64,000 nt of DNA from Amphiura filiformis. Lineage: Eukaryota; Echinodermata; Ophiuroidea; Amphilepidida; Amphiuridae. The translations under genes were made by a program, and so were the position numbers. Under the pieces are notes generated by a model that searched no databases, had not been told where the DNA came from, and saw only the letters and a list, made by a program, of their open reading frames with translations. The stretch is taken from the NCBI RefSeq assembly GCF_039555335.1, contig NC_092628.1, positions 94,747,782-94,811,781 of the forward strand, given 5' to 3'. This document shows, one piece after another, positions 61,107 to 64,000 of this stretch (positions are counted from its first letter, which is position 1; every line of letters starts with the position of its first letter).

Positions 61107-64000
61107 GTAAGGGACCGATCGTTATTTACGGCAGGGGGGGGGAATGGGTGTTTTGGCAAAAATATCGGCAAAAAATTTCACGTTCCCCCCTCGCGTCCGC
61201 TCAAAATTTTCGCGTTCCCCCTTGTTTTCCCAATTTTCTCCATTTAAAATTTAACAATCCCCCCTCCTGGTTCAGCTAAAAATTTCAGGTTCCCCCCTCA
61301 AGATCACAAAAAAATTTCGTGTTCCCCCTAAATTTACCCATTCCCCCCTGCCATAAATAACGATCGCTCCCTAAAAATACAACACATCATTGACTCATTT
61401 CTTACATTCCTTATGGCTAATATTGTTGATTAGTTTCAGATAACATAATTATTAAGCATGCTGATAACATCAATCATCATGAATAAATAAATGTACATCA
61501 TGATCATATAAAACTAAAACATGATGATGTGGATTGATTGTCTATTTCATGAGGTTTAAAAATCATGAAATGATTTCATGATTGATTTAAAAATCATGAA
61601 ATACATGAATAATTAGGGGTTCATTCATATATTTTCATGACTAAATGATTGTTTATGCCCGAGGGCTTTAGCCCGAGGGCATAAACAACGCTTAGTCATG
61701 AAAATATATGAATGAACCCCGCTCATACATACGTAACATTCTGCTTGCTGTTATTTTCCTTCAAAACTAAAAATACCATCATTTTAAACTAAAAACAACC
61801 AGTTCCTTATCATTTTTTAACAGTTTCTCCATCGCTAATTGTAAGAAAACGTTTACTTGCTCAGTCCATCGTGCTTGGACGCGCGCGAACATCGCGTACA
61901 TCACTCGCGCTTTGGTTTGCGTAAATAGCTCGCGAACATAGACGCCTAATATCCTACTCGCGGCGCGTCCATCAGTTCTCGCTACGGCTTGTTTATGATC
62001 GAACGCCGGGCATAAACGTTGTTTATGCCCGCCTATCGACCAATCACGCATGCTGTTATATAGCGAGTATGTATGAACATGCAATGAATGATGCATGTCA
62101 TGCATCATCTTACAGTTACACAAGAACTCGAGTTTCAAATTTGCACACGCACGATACATGTATAACTATATAATTAAATTAAGAATTTCTTGGCCAAACT
62201 GGAACACTGTGAACGCTAGTCTTGGATAAACACTCGCGCACATAGCGCGGTACAGAAGAAAGTATGCACGCGCCTTACACTGCGTACACGCTTAGTACAC
62301 TACATAGACGTAACGCGCATGTTCCAGTTTGGCCAAGAAATACTTAATTTGATTATAGTTGCATGCAAACGCATTCGATGCAAGATCAGTTGGACCACCT
62401 TCAATAAGACCGCCTGAAACGATACCAGCGAATGAAATGTTTCTAGATGATTTCAAGAACACCGTGTCTGAGCCTTCATCTATGAAGTTGACAGTAATTT
62501 GGAGGAAGAAAAGAAGACCACCGCACATGCGTAAAAAGACCTTTTTAGCCTAGTATAAGCCTACGTCTCGTAGATACTATCGGATCGTTGAACAAGAAAA
62601 CCTCATCGCGAATTCACTTACCTTCCTACTAGTACAACACCAGTTGAAATAAAACTCAAAACTTCCTGTGTTATTCCTCAAAACAACATGTAACTTCAAT
62701 AATAAAAAAATTGATATCCTAGCCTAGGCAAAATAACAATTCTCGATCATGAGACATCAACTAGATCAAGCATGTACATAGTTGTAGTAACTACAAATTA
62801 TCTCAAACGTTAAATTGAGGACATGTTCTTCCAGAAGTTGCATAATGTGCATGGTCCACATTGGCATCTTTTTGTCATGATACAATATGCAACCATGAAT
62901 GTAATCATGTAATTTTTCCACTTATTACATTTTTCCAGTTTGGTTTTGGAGCATTCGGTGGGCAGTTTCCCAACCAGTTCAAAACTCAGTACAGATGTTA
63001 TTCTGTGTCTATGTTGGCTGGCACTGACAGGCAAGATGTTGATAGAGGAGGGAAAAGTAAGTTGACATTCAAAGAAGGACAAGATTCTCCCTTTAACCAG
63101 TTCATATATTTTGGTTTACAACCCTACTGTTCCACTGATAATCAGGAGACAATTTCAAGGTTTGAAGTCAGCCATGAAGTTGTCTGAAAGACATTCAAAT
63201 AATGATTAAATAGATAATGATTTTTGATTAAAATTCATAAGTTTTTTTCATTAAGCATTAAAAAAATCCTGAACATTCTCAGTCCTGACTTTCTCAGCTG
63301 ACTACAAGAAACAAGACTGTGATTATCATTTTAGTTGGTGTACATGTATATCTTAAAATGTGTTCAAAAGTTGATGTATATCTCTTATGTGCAGCCAAGG
63401 AGGGGTGGCAGCTGCACCCAGCCACCCACCCCTCTGGCCTCTGGAAATGTTTAGTTTTTAGGCCTTTGTTTACCATTTTTGACAATTTTCATCAATATTT
63501 TTTGCCCTGAAAGTCACCATGCCACCCACTTTGACCCCACTCGGACAGAATCTGCTAAAATGTGTATCTGGTTTATTTTTCTTTACAGTTATCATGCCAC
63601 CTTCAGCCTTAGATCAACTCAGTAAGTATTATATTGTGCAAAGACATGAATTGTATATATAGGCATGCATTTAAAAAATTGGGTTCAAATTATCAAAAAT
63701 TCATTATGATAAGAGCTTTCTAAAATGCATAAAAAACTTCATATTGTAATTTTTGAAATTCTGTTGCAAAGGACTATTTGTTTTAAAAGTACATCTGTGC
63801 TTCTGGAAAGAGCTTTTTTCAAACAGGACCAAGAAATTCTGGTAAAGTTTAATTGGCCTATGTGAAAATAATTATGTCCACCTGGTGTGCTTTTTCTAAC
63901 ATGCCAAATAACTTTTCTTTCAGCTCGCCTTAACATTGTCTATCCTATGCTGTTTAAACTAACAAACAAGAAGACAGACAGAATGAGCCATTGTGGTGTA
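61104..64000 (+). CDS. UFD1: UFD1, ubiquitin-recognition subunit of the p97-UFD1-NPL4 complex; 5' part
   Basis: UFD1 with NPL4 guides the p97/VCP ATPase to ubiquitylated proteins in ER-associated degradation and in removing the CMG helicase from chromatin. Exons read are 61104-61106 (ATG only, proposed), 62939-63056, 63589-63621 and 63924-64000. The last runs off the window. The peptide M-FGFGAFGGQFPNQFKTQYR, CYSVSMLAGTDRQDVDRGGK, MPPSALDQL and RLNIVYPMLFKLTNKKTDRM matches human MFSFNMF...TQYRCFSVSMLAG and LNITYPMLFKLTNKNSDRMT closely. This is the start of the UFD1 double-psi barrel. Phases agree throughout. Confidence 0.93.
61109..61373. repeat. MITE at the UFD1 start-exon donor
   Basis: AGGGACCGATCGTTATTTAC, GGCAGGGGGG at the left is mirrored by CCCCCCTGCC, ATAAATAACGATCGCTCCCT at the right. 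Terminal inverted repeats are about 38 bases. The interior is made of CCCCCC-containing repeats (GTTCCCCCCTC). Confidence 0.82.
61616..61720. repeat. Near-perfect hairpin in UFD1 intron 1
   Basis: GGGGTTCATTCATATATTTT through GCCCGAGGGCT is mirrored by AGCCCGAGGGC through AAAATATATGAATGAACCCC. Arms about 50 bases with a minimal loop. The outer 20 bases recur at 32107. Confidence 0.85.
62161..62360. repeat. Fold-back MITE in UFD1 intron 1
   Basis: AACTATATAATTAAATTAAG, TTTCTTGGCCAAACTGGAAC at the left is mirrored by GTTCCAGTTTGGCCAAGAAA, TACTTAATTTGATTATAGTT at the right. Arms about 43 bases. The loop is CpG-rich (CGCGCACATAGCGCGG). Confidence 0.85.
62939..63056 (+). CDS. UFD1: UFD1 exon 2
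   Basis: 39 codons plus one base, from acceptor TTTTTCCAG to donor GTAAGT. Contains TQYRCYSVSMLAG. Confidence 0.95.
63589..63621 (+). CDS. UFD1: UFD1 exon 3
   Basis: 33 bases giving IIMPPSALDQL with split codons at both ends. Acceptor CTTTACAG, donor GTAAGT. Identical to human over MPPSALDQL. Confidence 0.95.
63924..64000 (+). CDS. UFD1: UFD1 exon 4, cut by the window edge
   Basis: Acceptor CTTTCAG, then RLNIVYPMLFKLTNKKTDRM and SHCGV, continuing past 64000. Confidence 0.95.

Noticed and set aside
62359-62553. Alternative UFD1 first exon containing MFLDDFKN
   Set aside because: It resembles neither the UFD1 nor the CDC45 start well enough, and no phase-0 donor with the required short peptide follows.

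Overview
The window is AT-rich animal DNA with long introns, GT-AG splice sites and very dense transposable elements. The mix points to a marine invertebrate deuterostome such as an echinoderm or hemichordate: an intronless TRIM-type gene, a CR1/L2-like LINE with PHD fingers and a 2A-like motif, a BEL/Pao element, many fold-back MITEs, and helentron-associated repeats with a (GTCT)n head. I cannot name the species from sequence alone.

Host genes. At the left edge (966-1186, +) is the probable last coding exon of a SET-domain methyltransferase of the SETD3/SETD4 type. At 9584-11269 (+) is an intronless RING/B-box/coiled-coil/NHL-like gene of the TRIM family. The main gene is CDC45 on the minus strand, from an ATG at 60573 to a stop at 24844. 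It was read out as 19 coding exons with consistent phases, giving 571 codons, close to the 566 residues of human CDC45. Immediately upstream and divergent is UFD1 (+), whose first exons occupy about 61104-64000 and run off the right edge. CDC45 and UFD1 are also head-to-head neighbours in human 22q11.2. Their products meet in the cell: CDC45 is part of the CMG replicative helicase, and UFD1-NPL4-p97 dismantles CMG when replication ends.

Mobile DNA, left part. 3564-9061 is a head-to-tail array of helentron-associated (HINE/pearl-like) elements. Each has a (GTCT)n head, roughly 120-bp core repeats and a tail ending in CTAGT. The core repeats carry about thirty copies of AGGTCAAAGGTCA, the DR1 nuclear-receptor half-site pair. 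12088-19228 is a BEL/Pao LTR retrotransposon fossil with near-identical LTRs. 20134-20792 is a TTAA-flanked fold-back element, and 21061-21335 is a perfect 5 x 55 bp minisatellite.

Mobile DNA inside CDC45. Intron 6-18 territory holds small MITEs. Intron 3 holds a TTAA fold-back element interrupted by a 2.1-kb hAT-type element. Intron 1 is about 20.6 kb and is mostly nested elements. An outer hAT-like element (42324-52861, 8-bp duplication ATGATGAT) contains a whole LTR retrotransposon (42491-49449). It also contains a TTAA fold-back element that itself carries two further insertions. Next comes a complex palindromic cluster (53240-53884) split from its end (60209-60252) by a nearly full-length LINE (53885-60208).

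Intergenic stretches between TRIM and CDC45 (about 19.2-24.8 kb) show only repeats and AT-rich sequence. I saw no tRNA or rRNA genes and no CRISPR array.
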